64,000 bases of DNA from Paenarthrobacter sp. (GCA_031179305.1 JAPSHX010000005.1:6502-70501); one strand, 5' to 3'; numbered from the stretch's first letter, positions 39,876 to 50,836 are shown. Translations and numbers: made by a program. The notes: generated by a model not told the origin, from the sequence alone.

Positions 39876-41936
39876 CTACGGGGCTTTAGACGAGCCCAGA
39901 CGCTCCAAAACGCCACGTACCACTGCTCGGTCCGTCGTTGCCCAGAACGGCGGCAGCGCGGCACGCAGGAAGCCTCCGTAGCGTTCCGTCGAGAGTCGCG
40001 AATCGAGCACCGCGACCACTCCCTTGTCGCCAGTCGAACGGATCAAGCGGCCCGCACCCTGCGCCAGTCGAATGGCAGCATGCGTGGCTGAGACCGCCAT
40101 GAAGCCGTTACCACCGGATTGTGCCACTGCCCGGGAGCGTGCAGTCATCAGGGGATCGTCAGGCCGCGGGAAGGGAATGCGGTCAATGACCACCAAGCGG
40201 CATGAGCCGCCGGGAACGTCTACGCCCTGCCACAGTGACATAGTTCCGAAGAGACAGGTGTCCGGCTCATCCGCGAATTGCTTTACGAGGGCCGCCATGG
40301 TGGATTCGCCTTGGCAGAGGACATCCACATCCAGCCGAAGCCGCATGGCATCGGCTGCTTCTTCGGCCGCACGCCGTGAGGAGAAGAGGCACAAGGCTCC
40401 CCCGCCGGACGCGCGGATGAGGTCTTCCAATTCGTCCAGCGCCTCGGGCGAAGTACCGCGACCGGGTTTGGGCAGATGCTTCGCCACATACAAGACACCC
40501 TGTTTGGGATAGTCAAAGGGCGATCCCACGTCAATCCCAGTCCAGCTCGGGGCGCCGTCGCCGATGAGGCCGAGTCCGCCTGCTGCCGGTTCGAAAGCTG
40601 AGCCGATGGCCAGAGTGGCGGAGGTCAGCACCACGGTGTGGCCGGCAAAGAGCCCTTCGCGAAGCCGTCCGGCAACGCTGAGCGGGGCGATGTTGATCAA
40701 GGCCGGGGCAGTCTCATCAGGTTGCGAATAGCCCTGCTGGGGGTCGAACGTGCTGTTCCGGGAGAACCAGACCACTTCCCGGTTCTCCTTGGCGGCCAGC
40801 ATGCGTTCGCACAATTCCAGGATCAGCATGAGCCGTGAACGCGCCAGCTGCCTTCCGCCGTCGACTGCGTTTGATGAATCCGTCTTCGAATCCGAGAGCG
40901 CAGCGCGCGTCGCGTCCCTCAACTGGTCCAGGCAATCGAGCTGTTCGTCGTTGGGGCCATTGGGCAACAGCCCGTTGGGCACCCCGGCGATGGCCATATC
41001 CAACCGCTCCGCGGCGGCGTTGAGCGCGTCAACTGTAATGGCCGTGTGCTTGCGGGCACTTGATGCCGCTGCATGAACCATGGCCACCGACAACTGGCCT
41101 GAAACAGCGCCCGTCACACGGTCCTGAAGTTCGTGCGCCTCGTCAACCACCACGACGTCGTACTCAGGCAGCACGGCCAGGCCTTCAAAGGCGCTGACGG
41201 CCAGCATGGCGTGGTTGGTGACCACGACATCGGCCTCACCCGCCCTGGAGCGCGCCAGCTCACTGAAGCACTCTTCTGCCATAGGGCACTTCTGGGCTCC
41301 CAGGCACTCCATGGACGTCACGGACACCTGACGCCAAGCCCTGTCCGTGACGCCGGGCATGAGTTCGTCACGGTCTCCCGTAACGGTTTTCTCAGCCCAT
41401 TCCCGGAGACGGACCACTTCCTTACCCAGCTGGGATTGCGGTCCGCCCATGGAGGCAGCAAAGTGGGGCACGCTGGTGTCCTCGCCAAGGGAGAACAGCT
41501 GCCCTTCGGAAGGCTCTTCGCTGGGGAACCCGCCCTCGAGTTTCTGCAGGCAGACATAATTTGCCCTGCCCTTGACCAGCGCCACATTGACCGGGCGCTC
41601 AAGGGCAGGGTTGATGGTCTCCAGCAGCCGGGGAAGGTCCCGGCCAACGATTTGAGTCTGGAGTGCCAGGGTGGCGGTGGACACGAGGGTCGGCTTATCG
41701 CTGTCCATGGAATGGGCGATCAACGGAATCAGGTATGCCAACGACTTACCTGTTCCCGTTCCCGCTTGGACCAATAGATGCTCCCCGGTCTCGATGGCCC
41801 GGGTGACATGCTTGGCCATTTCGTGCTGGCCGGCACGGCTTTGTCCGCCCATTCCGGCGACAGCCCGATCCAACAGCTCGAGGGTGGTCTTCTCCCCCAC
41901 CGACTCGACGGCGTCCGCCGCCACCTTCTCAACCAT
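39876..41936 (-). CDS. ATP-dependent DNA helicase, DinG/XPD-like
   Basis: Superfamily 2 helicase of 686 residues with Walker A AGTGTGKS near residue 59, the DEAH box VVVDEAHEL, and helicase motif VI near the C-terminus (RLAQGAGRLIRS). Four cysteines (one in YVCLQ and three in MECLGAQKCPMAEEC) match the iron-sulfur cluster that XPD/DinG helicases need to unwind DNA. ATG 41936 lies in the last codons of hflX (8-bp overlap), so hflX and this gene are co-transcribed. Five bases from the lexA stop, convergent. I see no SOS box of its own. Confidence 0.9.
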   Translation of the reverse strand: MVEKVAADAVESVGEKTTLELLDRAVAGMGGQSRAGQHEMAKHVTRAIETGEHLLVQAGTGTGKSLAYLIPLIAHSMDSDKPTLVSTATLALQTQIVGRDLPRLLETINPALERPVNVALVKGRANYVCLQKLEGGFPSEEPSEGQLFSLGEDTSVPHFAASMGGPQSQLGKEVVRLREWAEKTVTGDRDELMPGVTDRAWRQVSVTSMECLGAQKCPMAEECFSELARSRAGEADVVVTNHAMLAVSAFEGLAVLPEYDVVVVDEAHELQDRVTGAVSGQLSVAMVHAAASSARKHTAITVDALNAAAERLDMAIAGVPNGLLPNGPNDEQLDCLDQLRDATRAALSDSKTDSSNAVDGGRQLARSRLMLILELCERMLAAKENREVVWFSRNSTFDPQQGYSQPDETAPALINIAPLSVAGRLREGLFAGHTVVLTSATLAIGSAFEPAAGGLGLIGDGAPSWTGIDVGSPFDYPKQGVLYVAKHLPKPGRGTSPEALDELEDLIRASGGGALCLFSSRRAAEEAADAMRLRLDVDVLCQGESTMAALVKQFADEPDTCLFGTMSLWQGVDVPGGSCRLVVIDRIPFPRPDDPLMTARSRAVAQSGGNGFMAVSATHAAIRLAQGAGRLIRSTGDKGVVAVLDSRLSTERYGGFLRAALPPFWATTDRAVVRGVLERLGSSKAP

Positions 41937-43491
41937 TACTGACGAACGGCTCCAGTTCGGCGGCCAGGCCTTCGCGCACCATGACAACTACGCGGGTCCC
42001 GTTCTCCTCATGCTCAAGGCTGAGGATTTCAGAGTCGGAATTGTGCAGCTTGTTGATCATTTCCCCACGATCGTAGGGAATCAGCAGTTCAAGGCGCACG
42101 CCAGGCCGGGGAATGGACCGGCTGATGTCTTCCAGCAGTTCCGCGATGCCTTGGCCCGTGCGGGTGGACACAACAGCGTGGCGGGGTTCTTTCTGCTTGA
42201 GGCGCTCCACCACGAAGGGATCCGCGACGTCCACCTTGTTAAGGACGATGATCTCGGGAACCTTGCGGGCATCCACCTCGGTGAAGACGGCCCTTACCGC
42301 TGCAATCTGCCCTTCGGGGTCGGGGTGGGATGCATCCACCACGTGGAGGATCAGGTCCGCATCCGCAACTTCCTCCAGCGTGGAACGGAAAGCTTCAACG
42401 AGCTGGGTTGGGAGTGAACGGACGAACCCAACGGTATCTGCGAGGGTGTAACCGATGCCGTCCGGGGTCTGCGCCTTGCGAACTGTGGGATCCAGCGTGG
42501 CAAACAGGGCGTTCTCCACCAGGACACCTGCGTCAGTCAGGCGGTTGAGCAGGGACGACTTGCCGGCGTTCGTGTACCCGGCGATCGCAACAGAAGGAAC
42601 CGCATTACGACGACGGTTGGCTCGCTTGGTCTCACGCGCAGGCTTCATCGCAGCGATTTCGCGACGCAATTTGGCCATACGGGTGCGGATTCGGCGCCGA
42701 TCAAGTTCGATTTTGGTTTCACCAGGACCACGCGAGCCCATTCCAGCGCCTGCTCCACCCACCTGGCCACCGGCCTGGCGGGACATGGAGTCGCCCCAAC
42801 CACGAAGCCTGGGGAGCAGGTACTCGAGCTGTGCGAGTTCCACCTGTGCCTTGCCTTCGCGGCTCTTGGCGTGCTGGGCGAAGATATCCAGGATCAGCGT
42901 GGTGCGGTCAACTACCTTGACCTTCACAATGTCCTCAAGGCCACGTCGCTGCGAGGGCGCGAGCTCAGTGTCCACCACCACGGTGTCGGCGCCCGTGGCG
43001 GCGACGATGTCCTTAAGCTCCTGGGCCTTACCGGAACCAAGGAAGGTCCCGGGGTCCGGCTTCTGCCGGCGCTGAACCAACCCGTCCAACACTTCGGATC
43101 CGGCCGTCTCTGCAAGTGCCGCCAGCTCGCGGAGGGAGTTCTCAGCGTCCGCAAGAGTCCCCTCAGTCCACAGGCCGGCCAGTACAACGCGCTCAAGGCG
43201 CAACTGCCGGTATTCGACCTCCGTGACGTCTTCAAGTTCGGTGGACAGTCCCGCGGTACGGCGAAGGGCGCGGCGTTCAGCCAAATCTTCCTGGTCGCCG
43301 TCGTAGATACTGTGTTCTTGATCCAGCGTGGAAATAGCCTGCGCCTTGCCGAACACACTGTTGGCGTCGTTGTCGTCGGATGCCTGCGCAGGTACATCCT
43401 TGGAAAGAATCCGGTCGATGACGGCCTGGATTTGTTCAGGACTCATGTCCTGGGCGTCGGAATCGGATCCGGAGTGCTTCTGGGTGGTCAT
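41929..43491 (-). CDS. hflX: GTPase HflX
   Basis: Ribosome-associated GTPase that splits stalled 70S ribosomes, for instance in heat or antibiotic stress. The 520-residue protein has an N-terminal HflX domain (SGKAQELKDIV and EYLLPRLRGWG regions), then a G domain with G1 GYTNAGKSSLLNRL, G3 DTVGFVRSLP and G4 LNKVD. ATG 43491 has AAGGAG upstream; the frame is open 62 codons earlier, but that stretch is not conserved-looking. Overlaps the downstream helicase gene. Confidence 0.93.
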   Translation of the reverse strand: MTTQKHSGSDSDAQDMSPEQIQAVIDRILSKDVPAQASDDNDANSVFGKAQAISTLDQEHSIYDGDQEDLAERRALRRTAGLSTELEDVTEVEYRQLRLERVVLAGLWTEGTLADAENSLRELAALAETAGSEVLDGLVQRRQKPDPGTFLGSGKAQELKDIVAATGADTVVVDTELAPSQRRGLEDIVKVKVVDRTTLILDIFAQHAKSREGKAQVELAQLEYLLPRLRGWGDSMSRQAGGQVGGAGAGMGSRGPGETKIELDRRRIRTRMAKLRREIAAMKPARETKRANRRRNAVPSVAIAGYTNAGKSSLLNRLTDAGVLVENALFATLDPTVRKAQTPDGIGYTLADTVGFVRSLPTQLVEAFRSTLEEVADADLILHVVDASHPDPEGQIAAVRAVFTEVDARKVPEIIVLNKVDVADPFVVERLKQKEPRHAVVSTRTGQGIAELLEDISRSIPRPGVRLELLIPYDRGEMINKLHNSDSEILSLEHEENGTRVVVMVREGLAAELEPFVSNG

Positions 43492-44003
43492 GGTCTCCTT
43501 AGACTGTTCGGCAATTCCAGAATAGTGCGGTTTGGTGCTCGATGGGGCGCTATTCGCGCTCGGCTGACGGGCATCGGCCAAAAGGGCCTCCTGTGTACTG
43601 GGCAGTCGGTGCCTTTCGGTGGCAGGGACTGCTGGGATGTGGCGTGATTGACTCCGCGGGGAGGGTCCTTTGGCCAAGGTGAGGATGCTCTGCCTGCCTA
43701 CGGGTTAAGCCGGATGGTATGGCTGCTCCACTAAGATGTGGGGCTGAATCTTCAGAGTGTCCGGCTCCGAACAGAGGAGTTAGGGACTGAGCCAGGGGGA
43801 CCTGCCGGGCGGAAGGCGGGCTTGGTTGAATGGCCAAGCGGGCTGCGTCGCGGGCGGTACCGTGCTACACCTGATGACTCAGGTGTGTTTCGGCTGATTA
43901 CTCGAAGATCAAGAACATGCGTTCCACTTTAGCAGCCGTTGTCAACCCGCCGTGGAAGGAGGCAGTTTCCCAAGCCGACGTTAGCCAACTAATCTGGCAA
44001 ATT
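43492..44003. other. 512-bp gap between divergent hflX and rRNA methylase gene, with hairpins
   Basis: The longest gene-free stretch here. It contains a 6-bp stem with 8-base loop at 43820-43839 and an 8-bp perfect stem with TGAC loop at 43867-43886 followed by GTTT. A 64-codon plus-strand frame crosses it, but its composition does not look coding. Nothing resembles a tRNA arm set when checked by eye. The gap must hold the hflX promoter and could encode a structured leader or small RNA. Confidence 0.45.
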
Positions 44004-44618
44004 ATGGAGTCTGCACACTATTTCACCGCCCAACCGGCCGGACCGTTCATCCGCAAGCCACTCACAGTGGAACTCGCAGGAGCCACACGTCAGCTGCAGA
44101 CCTCGTCGGGCATCTTTAGTCCCGACGGCGTGGACAAAGGAACGGCGGTACTTTTCTCCGAGGTTCCACCGCCCTCACCGAAGGGTCACCTTTTGGACAT
44201 CGGCTGCGGCTGGGGCCCGATTGCCCTCACCTTGGGGCTGCTGGCGCCCCATGCCCACGTCCATGCCGTGGATGTGAATGAGCGTTGCATCACGCTGACC
44301 AACGAGAATGCGGCGGTGCTCGGTCTTACCAACGTCACAGCCAGCCTTCCGCACGAGGTAAACCCCGCCGTCGAGTTCGACACCATCTGGTCCAACCCGC
44401 CCATCCGCATCGGCAAGGACGAACTCCATACGCTGCTGCTGACATGGCTGCCTCGGCTGGCACCGGGCGGTAACGCCTGGTTGGTTGTTCAGAAGAATCT
44501 GGGCTCCGACTCCTTGCAGAGATGGCTTGCCACCGAGCTGGACAGCTCCTACACGGTCTCCCGTGAAAGCACGTCCAAAACGTTCAGGATCATCCGTGTC
44601 AGGAAAGCGTCCCAGTAG
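44004..44618 (+). CDS. Class I SAM-dependent methyltransferase, RsmC-like
   Basis: The 204-residue protein contains the SAM-binding motif [17 protein letters not shown] near residue 60 and the N(P)P(P) catalytic motif in [11 protein letters not shown] near residue 127, typical of MTS-family RNA methylases acting on guanine N2, such as RsmC/RsmG-like proteins. It lacks the N-terminal half of enterobacterial RsmC. ATG 44004 ([11 protein letters not shown]) matches the family start. There is no ribosome site, but a TAATCT lies nine bases upstream, so the mRNA may be leaderless. Overlaps dapF tail-to-tail by 20 bp. Confidence 0.88.
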   Translation: MESAHYFTAQPAGPFIRKPLTVELAGATRQLQTSSGIFSPDGVDKGTAVLFSEVPPPSPKGHLLDIGCGWGPIALTLGLLAPHAHVHAVDVNERCITLTNENAAVLGLTNVTASLPHEVNPAVEFDTIWSNPPIRIGKDELHTLLLTWLPRLAPGGNAWLVVQKNLGSDSLQRWLATELDSSYTVSRESTSKTFRIIRVRKASQ

Positions 44619-45567
44619 CCACGATGACAGCCGGGCCGCTGAGTTCTACATGCTCGCGGCCCCCCGCGCCAGGGAAGAACTTCACACCCACGACGCCGCC
44701 CGGTACCTTGACGTGCCAGTCGTTCGGAGCCGTTTCACCCGCCCAGTGACGAATCGCGACGGCAGCAGCGCACGCGCCGGTGCCGCAGGATTGTGTCTCC
44801 CCCACCCCACGCTCGTGAACACGCATGGTGATGGTTCCTATGCCGTCTTCCACCAGTGGCTCCGCGGGAACAACGAACTCCACGTTTGTCCCATTTGCGG
44901 GCTTGGGATCCACCACGGGGGCCTTGAACAACTGTGTGGCTGAAAGCTCACTGAGTTCCGCAAGGGCAACTACCGTATGGGGATTGCCCATGCTGACTGA
45001 CAGGCCGGGCCGCGCCACTTCCAGGCCGTCGGCGCTGACAAGTGCATCCATGGCCTTGCTGGTGGCTTCCTTGGGGAAGATGAACTCCCATGGGCCCATA
45101 TCCACGGCATAACCGTTGGCTGTCCTCACAACCTTTTTGACGCCGCCACGAGTGCCGATGGTGAGAGTCTGACCGGGGCCAAGGTCCACCAGGCCCTGCG
45201 CAATCAGGAAATGAACGAAGACGCGTACGCCGTTGCCGCACATTTCAGAGAGCGAACCATCTCCGTTGCGGTAGTCCATGAACCACTCCGCTTCGGGATC
45301 CTGCTCAAGGGCGACACGACCTTCCGGGAGAAAACGGGAAGGAACTGCCCTGATGAGACCGTCACCCCCGATGCCCACGTGGCGGTCGCACAACTGCGCC
45401 ACGTGCTCGGCGGTGATCTCATGGGCGTCACCGGGATCAGCGATGAGGACAAAGTCATTGCCCGTTCCGTGCCCCTTGGAGAACTCCAGGCCGGCGAGGC
45501 TGGAAGCTGGCACTGGAGCACCGGCAGTTGCGGGCTGCGGGGCGGGAACTGCGGCGGTTTCATCCAT
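44599..45567 (-). CDS. dapF: Diaminopimelate epimerase
   Basis: Converts LL- to meso-diaminopimelate for lysine and peptidoglycan. The 322-residue protein has both catalytic cysteines, in [11 protein letters not shown] and [13 protein letters not shown], and [11 protein letters not shown] near the N-terminus. The first 25 residues are an Ala/Pro-rich extension. Last gene of recA-recX-miaB-miaA-dapF on this strand. Confidence 0.96.
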   Translation of the reverse strand: MDETAAVPAPQPATAGAPVPASSLAGLEFSKGHGTGNDFVLIADPGDAHEITAEHVAQLCDRHVGIGGDGLIRAVPSRFLPEGRVALEQDPEAEWFMDYRNGDGSLSEMCGNGVRVFVHFLIAQGLVDLGPGQTLTIGTRGGVKKVVRTANGYAVDMGPWEFIFPKEATSKAMDALVSADGLEVARPGLSVSMGNPHTVVALAELSELSATQLFKAPVVDPKPANGTNVEFVVPAEPLVEDGIGTITMRVHERGVGETQSCGTGACAAAVAIRHWAGETAPNDWHVKVPGGVVGVKFFPGAGGREHVELSGPAVIVATGTLS

Positions 45568-45613
45568 GGATCTAGGCTACCTGCCGCGGCTGTATGGCCA
45601 GAAATTGCAGCGC

Positions 45614-46558
45614 TTAGCTCGTGGGCGCGCTGGCTGCAGCAACCGCCTTGGCTGCTTTGACTGCCTTAGCCAGAAGCTCCGGATCCTGCCACTCGAGCCA
45701 AGTGATTCGTGGATCCGCCCGAAACCATGTCAGCTGGCGCCGTGCAAACTGCCTGGTAGCCACGATGGTTTCCTCGGCGGCGGCATCCGCAGTCATCCCG
45801 CCGTCCAGAACCTTCAGGAATTGGGCGTAACCCAAAGCGCGCGAAGCTGTCTTGCCACTCCGCAACCCGACGGCGTCGAGTCGTTGGACTTCCTGTTGGA
45901 GCCCTGCTTCCACCATCCGATGCACCCTTAGCGCCAGACGTTCCCGCAGCTGATCCCGATCCACCGCCAATCCAATCTGGAGGGCCGGCTGGTAATACTC
46001 GCGCTGGGGCATGAAAGAGCTGAAAGGGCGACCAGTGAGGCCGTGCACTTCCAGGGCCCGGATCACTCGCCGGGCGTCTCCGAGGCGGGCAGCCGAGACG
46101 GGATCAACTTGCTCAAGGCGGGCTCTCAGCGGCCCAAGCCCCTTGGTTTCGAACTCTTCTTCCAGATGCCTGCGGAGCACCGGATCAGTGCCCGGGAATT
46201 CCAGCACGTCCAGCGCAGCCCGCACATATAGTCCGGATCCACCTACAATGATGGCGCGCTTTCCCCGTGAATGGATGTCCTGGATGGCTGCGCGGCATTC
46301 ATCTTGGAAGTCCGCCACGCTGGCTTCCTGCGTGACGTCCATGGTGTCCAGCAAATGGTGTGGCACACCCCTGCGCTCTTCCACAGTGATCTTGGCAGTT
46401 CCGATATCCATGCCGCGGTAGAACTGCAAGGCGTCGGCGTTGATCACCTCGCCGTTCAAGGCCAGAGCGAGATTGACGCCCAGATCCGACTTACCGGACC
46501 CAGTGGGACCAACAACGGCGATGACAGGCTGAGGAGGTTCCGGACGGGAGAACGACAT
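45614..46558 (-). CDS. miaA: tRNA dimethylallyltransferase
   Basis: Adds a dimethylallyl group to A37 of tRNAs reading U-starting codons. The 314-residue protein starts with the P-loop [19 protein letters not shown] and has [28 protein letters not shown] and the [10 protein letters not shown] tRNA-binding motif. It supplies the substrate of MiaB, encoded 18 bp upstream. Confidence 0.96.
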   Translation of the reverse strand: MSFSRPEPPQPVIAVVGPTGSGKSDLGVNLALALNGEVINADALQFYRGMDIGTAKITVEERRGVPHHLLDTMDVTQEASVADFQDECRAAIQDIHSRGKRAIIVGGSGLYVRAALDVLEFPGTDPVLRRHLEEEFETKGLGPLRARLEQVDPVSAARLGDARRVIRALEVHGLTGRPFSSFMPQREYYQPALQIGLAVDRDQLRERLALRVHRMVEAGLQQEVQRLDAVGLRSGKTASRALGYAQFLKVLDGGMTADAAAEETIVATRQFARRQLTWFRADPRITWLEWQDPELLAKAVKAAKAVAAASAPTS

Positions 46559-46576
46559 GAGATCCTGCCTCAGGCC

Positions 46577-48106
46577 CTAAGCTTGGCGAACAGGCAACGT
46601 TGGCATGCCCAATGACACACCCGTCTTGCCCGACGCCGATCCTGTTGCCGGGACCCCGCAAGAATCAGCCTGCGAGCGATCCCAGGCATCGCCGGCACGG
46701 GAGCGGCGCAAAAAGTAATCACTTGCTGTTGCAGGGTCGGCTACCAGGTGGAAGGCCGCAGCCTCAGTGATTGTCACCGTGACGAAGTCACCCGGCCGCG
46801 GAGTTTCAGCTCCGGCCGGCACTGAGAAGTGCACCAGCCTTTGGTCCGTCGAGCGGCCGGACAACCGATGTGTTTCGCCGGCCTTTCGTCCTGACTGCGC
46901 TGTGACCAGGACTTCCACTTTCCGCCCCAACTGCTTGGCGTTCTCTTCCGCGGCAATTCGGTCCTGCAGCGCTGTGAGGCGTTCGTAGCGCTCCTGCACC
47001 ACGGCCTTTGACAGTTGCTCCGGAAGGTCTGCAGCCGGGGTGCCGGGCCGCTTGGAGTATTGGAACGTGAACGCGGACGCGAACCGTGACTTCTCCACGA
47101 CATCCAGGGTCGATTGGAAATCTTCCTCGGTTTCGCCCGGGAAGCCCACGATGATGTCGGTAGTGATGGCGGCATGCGGGATCCGTTCACGCACTTTGTC
47201 CAGGATTCCCAGGAATTTGCTGGAACGGTACGAACGGCGCATGTCCTTCAGCACTTTGTCCGAGCCGGACTGCAGCGGCATGTGCAACTGCGGCATGGCG
47301 TTGGGTGTCTCAGCCATGGCGTCTATGACATCGTCCGTAAATGCAGCGGGGTGGGGGCTGGTGAAACGAACACGTTCCAGACCTTCGATTTCACCGCATG
47401 CGCGCAGGAGCTTGGAGAACGCCTGGCGGTCACCGAATTCCACACCGTAGGAATTCACGTTCTGGCCGAGCAACGTGACTTCCACAGCTCCGTCATCCAC
47501 GAGAGCCTGGATTTCCGCCAGAATCTCCCCGGGACGCCGGTCTTTTTCCTTGCCACGAAGCGAGGGCACTATGCAGAACGTGCAGGTGTTGTTGCAACCC
47601 ACAGAGATTGACACCCACCCCGCATACACAGAGTCACGCTTGGTAGGGAGCGTTGACGGGAACACATCCAAGGATTCGAGAATCTCGAGTTGCGCCTCGT
47701 TGTTGTGCCGGGCGCGGCTCAGCAGGGCCGGTAGGGCTCCCACGTTGTGCGTTCCAAACACGGCATCAACCCACGGCGCCTTCTTCACAATGGTGTCGCG
47801 GTCCTTCTGGGCCAGGCAACCACCGACGGCAATCTGCATTCCGGGGTTCGCTTCTTTAACCTGCCGAAGCTGGCCAAGGTTTCCATAGAGTTTGTTGTCT
47901 GCGTTCTCCCGCACAGCGCACGTGTTGAAGACCACGACGTCGGCAACCTCACCGTCAGCGGGTACGTAACCGGCTTCTTCCAGAAGCCCCGCCATGCGCT
48001 CTGAATCATGGACGTTCATCTGGCAGCCAAAAGTCCGAACCTGATAGGTCCTGGGCTCGGCAGAAGGAGTGGCGGCAGCTGATGGGGAAGGAATGGTCAA
48101 ACTCAC
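46577..48106 (-). CDS. miaB: tRNA-2-methylthio-N6-dimethylallyladenosine synthase
   Basis: Radical SAM methylthiotransferase acting on i6A37. The protein has the UPF0004 cluster cysteines ([20 protein letters not shown]), the radical SAM motif CNNTCTFC and a TRAM domain (about 375-450). It is 509 residues; the last 50 or so beyond TRAM are a low-complexity extension. GTG start overlaps the recX stop by one base. Works after MiaA. Confidence 0.96.
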   Translation of the reverse strand: MSLTIPSPSAAATPSAEPRTYQVRTFGCQMNVHDSERMAGLLEEAGYVPADGEVADVVVFNTCAVRENADNKLYGNLGQLRQVKEANPGMQIAVGGCLAQKDRDTIVKKAPWVDAVFGTHNVGALPALLSRARHNNEAQLEILESLDVFPSTLPTKRDSVYAGWVSISVGCNNTCTFCIVPSLRGKEKDRRPGEILAEIQALVDDGAVEVTLLGQNVNSYGVEFGDRQAFSKLLRACGEIEGLERVRFTSPHPAAFTDDVIDAMAETPNAMPQLHMPLQSGSDKVLKDMRRSYRSSKFLGILDKVRERIPHAAITTDIIVGFPGETEEDFQSTLDVVEKSRFASAFTFQYSKRPGTPAADLPEQLSKAVVQERYERLTALQDRIAAEENAKQLGRKVEVLVTAQSGRKAGETHRLSGRSTDQRLVHFSVPAGAETPRPGDFVTVTITEAAAFHLVADPATASDYFLRRSRAGDAWDRSQADSCGVPATGSASGKTGVSLGMPTLPVRQA

Positions 48107-48648
48107 TACTCAAGGGTACCGGCTTCTGCCAGCACCTCACCGACGATCCTGAACGCCATGGACGGTGCGTACCCCTTGCGCGCCAGCATCGACGCAAGCC
48201 GTCGGGTGTACTTGTCCCGTTCGGCCCGGTCCGTCAGATCCATGCTGGGCCGCAGCTTGCGCTGAACGAGCTCCCGGGCAGCCAGTTCTTCGTCTTGGTC
48301 ACTCACCTGCGAAAGGGCTTCCTCCGCCGCATCAAGCTCGATGCCTTTGTCTGCCAGTTCCCGACGGATTGCGCCCTTGGCTAGCTTCTTGCTCTGGGAA
48401 CGGCTGCGGACCCACATCCTGGCAAACTCAGCATCATCGATCAGTTGGACTTCTTCGAAACGGTCCAGAACTGCCTCAGCCACATGCTCGGGAACATTCC
48501 GTTCAGCGAGTTTCCGCGACAGTTGAAGCCGACTCCGCGGCGCCATCGTCAACTGCCTCAGGACGATGGCACGCGCCACGGATTCGGGATCAGGTTCGGG
48601 ATCGGCCGCAACGGAAGAATCCGGATCCGGGCCTCTCCTAGCCGTCAA
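48106..48648 (-). CDS. recX: Regulatory protein RecX
   Basis: Modulator that caps or disassembles RecA filaments. The 180-residue protein has the three-helix repeats typical of RecX ([21 protein letters not shown], then [11 protein letters not shown] and [13 protein letters not shown]). The frame has no ATG near its start; TTG at 48648, inside the recA end, follows GAAGG and is the best candidate, though an internal GTG is possible. Coupled to recA, as in most actinobacteria. Confidence 0.9.
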   Translation of the reverse strand: MTARRGPDPDSSVAADPEPDPESVARAIVLRQLTMAPRSRLQLSRKLAERNVPEHVAEAVLDRFEEVQLIDDAEFARMWVRSRSQSKKLAKGAIRRELADKGIELDAAEEALSQVSDQDEELAARELVQRKLRPSMDLTDRAERDKYTRRLASMLARKGYAPSMAFRIVGEVLAEAGTLE

Positions 48649-49681
48649 CGGCCTTCAGCTTCGGAGAATCTTCTTCGGCCTTGACAACACCCACGCCAAG
48701 CTTTTCCTTGATCAGGCGCTCCAGTTCCTGGGCGAGCTCGGGGTTGTCACGCAGGAATCGGCGCGAGTTCTCCATTCCTTGGCCCAGCTGATCGCCGTCA
48801 TACGTGAACCACGAGCCCGACTTCTTGATGATGCCGTGCTCAACACCCATGTCAATGATGCCTCCCTCGCGGGAGATGCCCTGACCATAGATGATGTCGA
48901 ATTCGGCGATTTTGAAGGGCGGAGCCATCTTGTTCTTGACGATCTTTGCCTTGGTGCGGTTACCGACGGAGTCGGCACCTTCCTTCAAAGTCTGGATGCG
49001 ACGAACATCGATGCGCACTGAGGCATAGAACTTCAGGGCCTTACCACCAGTGGTGGTTTCGGGAGATCCGAAGAACACGCCGATCTTTTCACGCAACTGG
49101 TTGATGAAGATGGCGGTGGTCTTGGTCTGGCTCAAGCGGCCCGTGATCTTACGGAGGGCCTGGCTCATGAGTCGGGCCTGGAGACCAACGTGGGAGTCGC
49201 CCATTTCGCCTTCGATTTCGGCGCGGGGTACCAGTGCAGCCACGGAGTCAATGACCACAATGTCCAGCGAGCCGGAGCCCACCAGCATGTCCATGATCTC
49301 CAATGCCTGCTCACCGGTATCCGGCTGTGAGACCAGAAGTGCATCAGTGTCCACACCAAGCTTGGCGGCGTAGTCCGGGTCAAGTGCGTGCTCGGCGTCA
49401 ATGAACGCCGCGATGCCACCTGCGCGCTGCGCGTTGGCTACAGCATGAAGGGCCACGGTGGTCTTACCCGAGGATTCCGGACCGTAGATTTCCACCACGC
49501 GCCCCCGAGGCAGGCCGCCAATGCCAAGGGCGACATCCAGTGCAATGGAGCCGGTTGGAATGACCTCAATCGGGGCGCGGGTGTCATCACCCAGGCGCAT
49601 GATGGAGCCTTTGCCGAACTGCTTGTCGATCTGGGCAAGCGCTGCTTCGAGCGCCTTTTCACGATCCGGGGTTGCCGCCAT
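48638..49681 (-). CDS. recA: Recombinase RecA
   Basis: Homologous recombination and SOS coprotease. The 347-residue protein shows Walker [13 protein letters not shown] near residue 69, Walker [12 protein letters not shown] and the [14 protein letters not shown]2-region. It is a full-length protein with no intein. Upstream lies a LexA box at 49871, so induction by DNA damage is expected. Followed by recX with an 11-bp overlap. Confidence 0.98.
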   Translation of the reverse strand: MAATPDREKALEAALAQIDKQFGKGSIMRLGDDTRAPIEVIPTGSIALDVALGIGGLPRGRVVEIYGPESSGKTTVALHAVANAQRAGGIAAFIDAEHALDPDYAAKLGVDTDALLVSQPDTGEQALEIMDMLVGSGSLDIVVIDSVAALVPRAEIEGEMGDSHVGLQARLMSQALRKITGRLSQTKTTAIFINQLREKIGVFFGSPETTTGGKALKFYASVRIDVRRIQTLKEGADSVGNRTKAKIVKNKMAPPFKIAEFDIIYGQGISREGGIIDMGVEHGIIKKSGSWFTYDGDQLGQGMENSRRFLRDNPELAQELERLIKEKLGVGVVKAEEDSPKLKAVDG

Positions 49682-49870
49682 GGTTCACACCTCTGATGCT
49701 TTCTCGCTGTGGAGTGGCCCGAAAGGCCGCTTTCCTGTCATGTCTGACGCTATTACGGTGCTCTGACATTTTTAGTAGCCTGCGCTGCCTATGTGGATAA
49801 CCTGGGCTGCTGGAAGCTCTGGAATGCGTCCTTCGAGAACAATTTTCCTCTCACAGGAGCATATCCCCAT

Positions 49871-49886
49871 CCGAACAGATATTCGA
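49871..49886 (-). promoter_or_regulatory. LexA (SOS) box upstream of recA
   Basis: CCGAACAGATATTCGA matches CGAAC-N4-(G/A)TTCG with the standard spacing. It lies 190 bp before the recA start and just after the DUF3046 gene, in a 259-bp non-coding region (49682-49940), indicating a long recA leader. Confidence 0.82.
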
Positions 49887-49940
49887 ACAACGTTCCGGCG
49901 TGTCCCAACCTGCAGGGCAGCCACCCCCAAGCGCCGGACT

Positions 49941-50165
49941 TCAGTTGGACGCCGGTTTGATGTCCCTGCCCAGCCTGCGTTCGGGGGGAACGTCCTGGAC
50001 CTCGCACACGGCCAACCAGACTTCCCGAGGTTGATAACCGGAGGCCAAAGCCTCTACGGCAGTTCTCCCGCCGACGCCGGCAAGTACCAGCGAGTTGGCC
50101 AGGACCCGGGAGTAGCCTGCCCCGAATTCGTCGTCCATTAATCGCCAAAAGTCACTTGCCCTCAC
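49941..50165 (-). CDS. DUF3046 domain-containing protein
   Basis: A 74-residue protein starting RASDFWRLMDDEFG and ending PPERRLGRDIKP, matching the small DUF3046 family found just upstream of recA in actinobacteria (Rv2738c-like). Function unknown. GTG start at 50165. It is too far from the SOS box, and on the wrong side of it, to be driven by it. Confidence 0.87.
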   Translation of the reverse strand: MRASDFWRLMDDEFGAGYSRVLANSLVLAGVGGRTAVEALASGYQPREVWLAVCEVQDVPPERRLGRDIKPASN

Positions 50166-50206
50166 GGATAGAGTCTCTCATGGCGCCGGACTCTAGAATG
50201 GTTGCC

Positions 50207-50746
50207 ATGAGCAATCCCCTCCAGAGCACGCCAGGTCCTGCCGTGCCAGGCAACGCCGTGGACGACGCCCTCCAGCAGGTAGAACACCAGCTGAGCCTGC
50301 TCTGGCGCCGCGCCCGTTCCATCTCGCATCAGTTGTCACGCCAGGTACATCCGGACATGGAACCGGCCGCCTATGGGCTCCTCACAGTCATTCGCAAGGA
50401 GGGCCCTATCCGACTCACCGATCTCGCCACCTGCATCGGGGTGGGCAAGCCTTCCGTAAGTCGCCAGATCGCCTTCCTGGAGAGCATTGGCCTCGTCTAT
50501 AAGGAAGCGGATCCCCAGGACGGCAGGGCCCAGTCCATCCGATTGACGGACAAGGGCGAAGAGAAGATGCACCAGGTTCAAGATGCCCGCAGGCAGGTCT
50601 TCCGTGAACGACTTGGCGAATGGCCTTTGGAGGATGTCCAGACGCTTGCTGACTACATGGGCCGCCTCAACGCCATTTACGGTGACGGCGTACTCAACGT
50701 GAAGGAGCAGGAAATCGACGACGAGGACAAGCCCGCAGACGTTTGA
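50207..50746 (+). CDS. MarR family transcriptional regulator
   Basis: Winged-helix regulator of 179 residues. The recognition helix is in IGVGKPSVSRQIAFLESIGLV, and the wing segment is DPQDGRAQSIRLTDKG, both standard MarR motifs. Targets are not evident; no MFS or efflux gene is adjacent. The ATG at 50207 is preferred, though one three codons upstream is possible, since neither has a clear ribosome site. A terminator hairpin follows. Confidence 0.87.
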   Translation: MSNPLQSTPGPAVPGNAVDDALQQVEHQLSLLWRRARSISHQLSRQVHPDMEPAAYGLLTVIRKEGPIRLTDLATCIGVGKPSVSRQIAFLESIGLVYKEADPQDGRAQSIRLTDKGEEKMHQVQDARRQVFRERLGEWPLEDVQTLADYMGRLNAIYGDGVLNVKEQEIDDEDKPADV

Positions 50747-50783
50747 GCAGCACCTGCCGCAACCGACATACCAAACTCATGAA

Positions 50784-50816
50784 AAAAGGTCCCCAGCCTG
50801 AGGCTGGGGACCTTTT
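50784..50816. terminator. Bidirectional terminator between marR-type gene and clgR
   Basis: A 15-bp perfect stem (50784-50798 with 50802-50816) has a 3-base loop. A-rich and T-rich flanks on the two sides make it a rho-independent terminator for both the MarR gene and the convergent clgR gene. Confidence 0.93.
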
Positions 50817-50836
50817 CCATGGTTCTGGTGGAACGG

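Noticed and set aside
43550..43837. A 95-codon minus-strand frame upstream of hflX as a leader peptide
   Set aside because: No ribosome site, no conserved-looking motif, and composition rich in Ser/Pro/His typical of non-coding frames.
43738..43932. A 64-codon plus-strand frame and tRNA-like stretch before the RNA methylase
   Set aside because: No D-, anticodon- and T-arm set can be folded, the T-loop consensus is absent, and the frame's composition is not protein-like.
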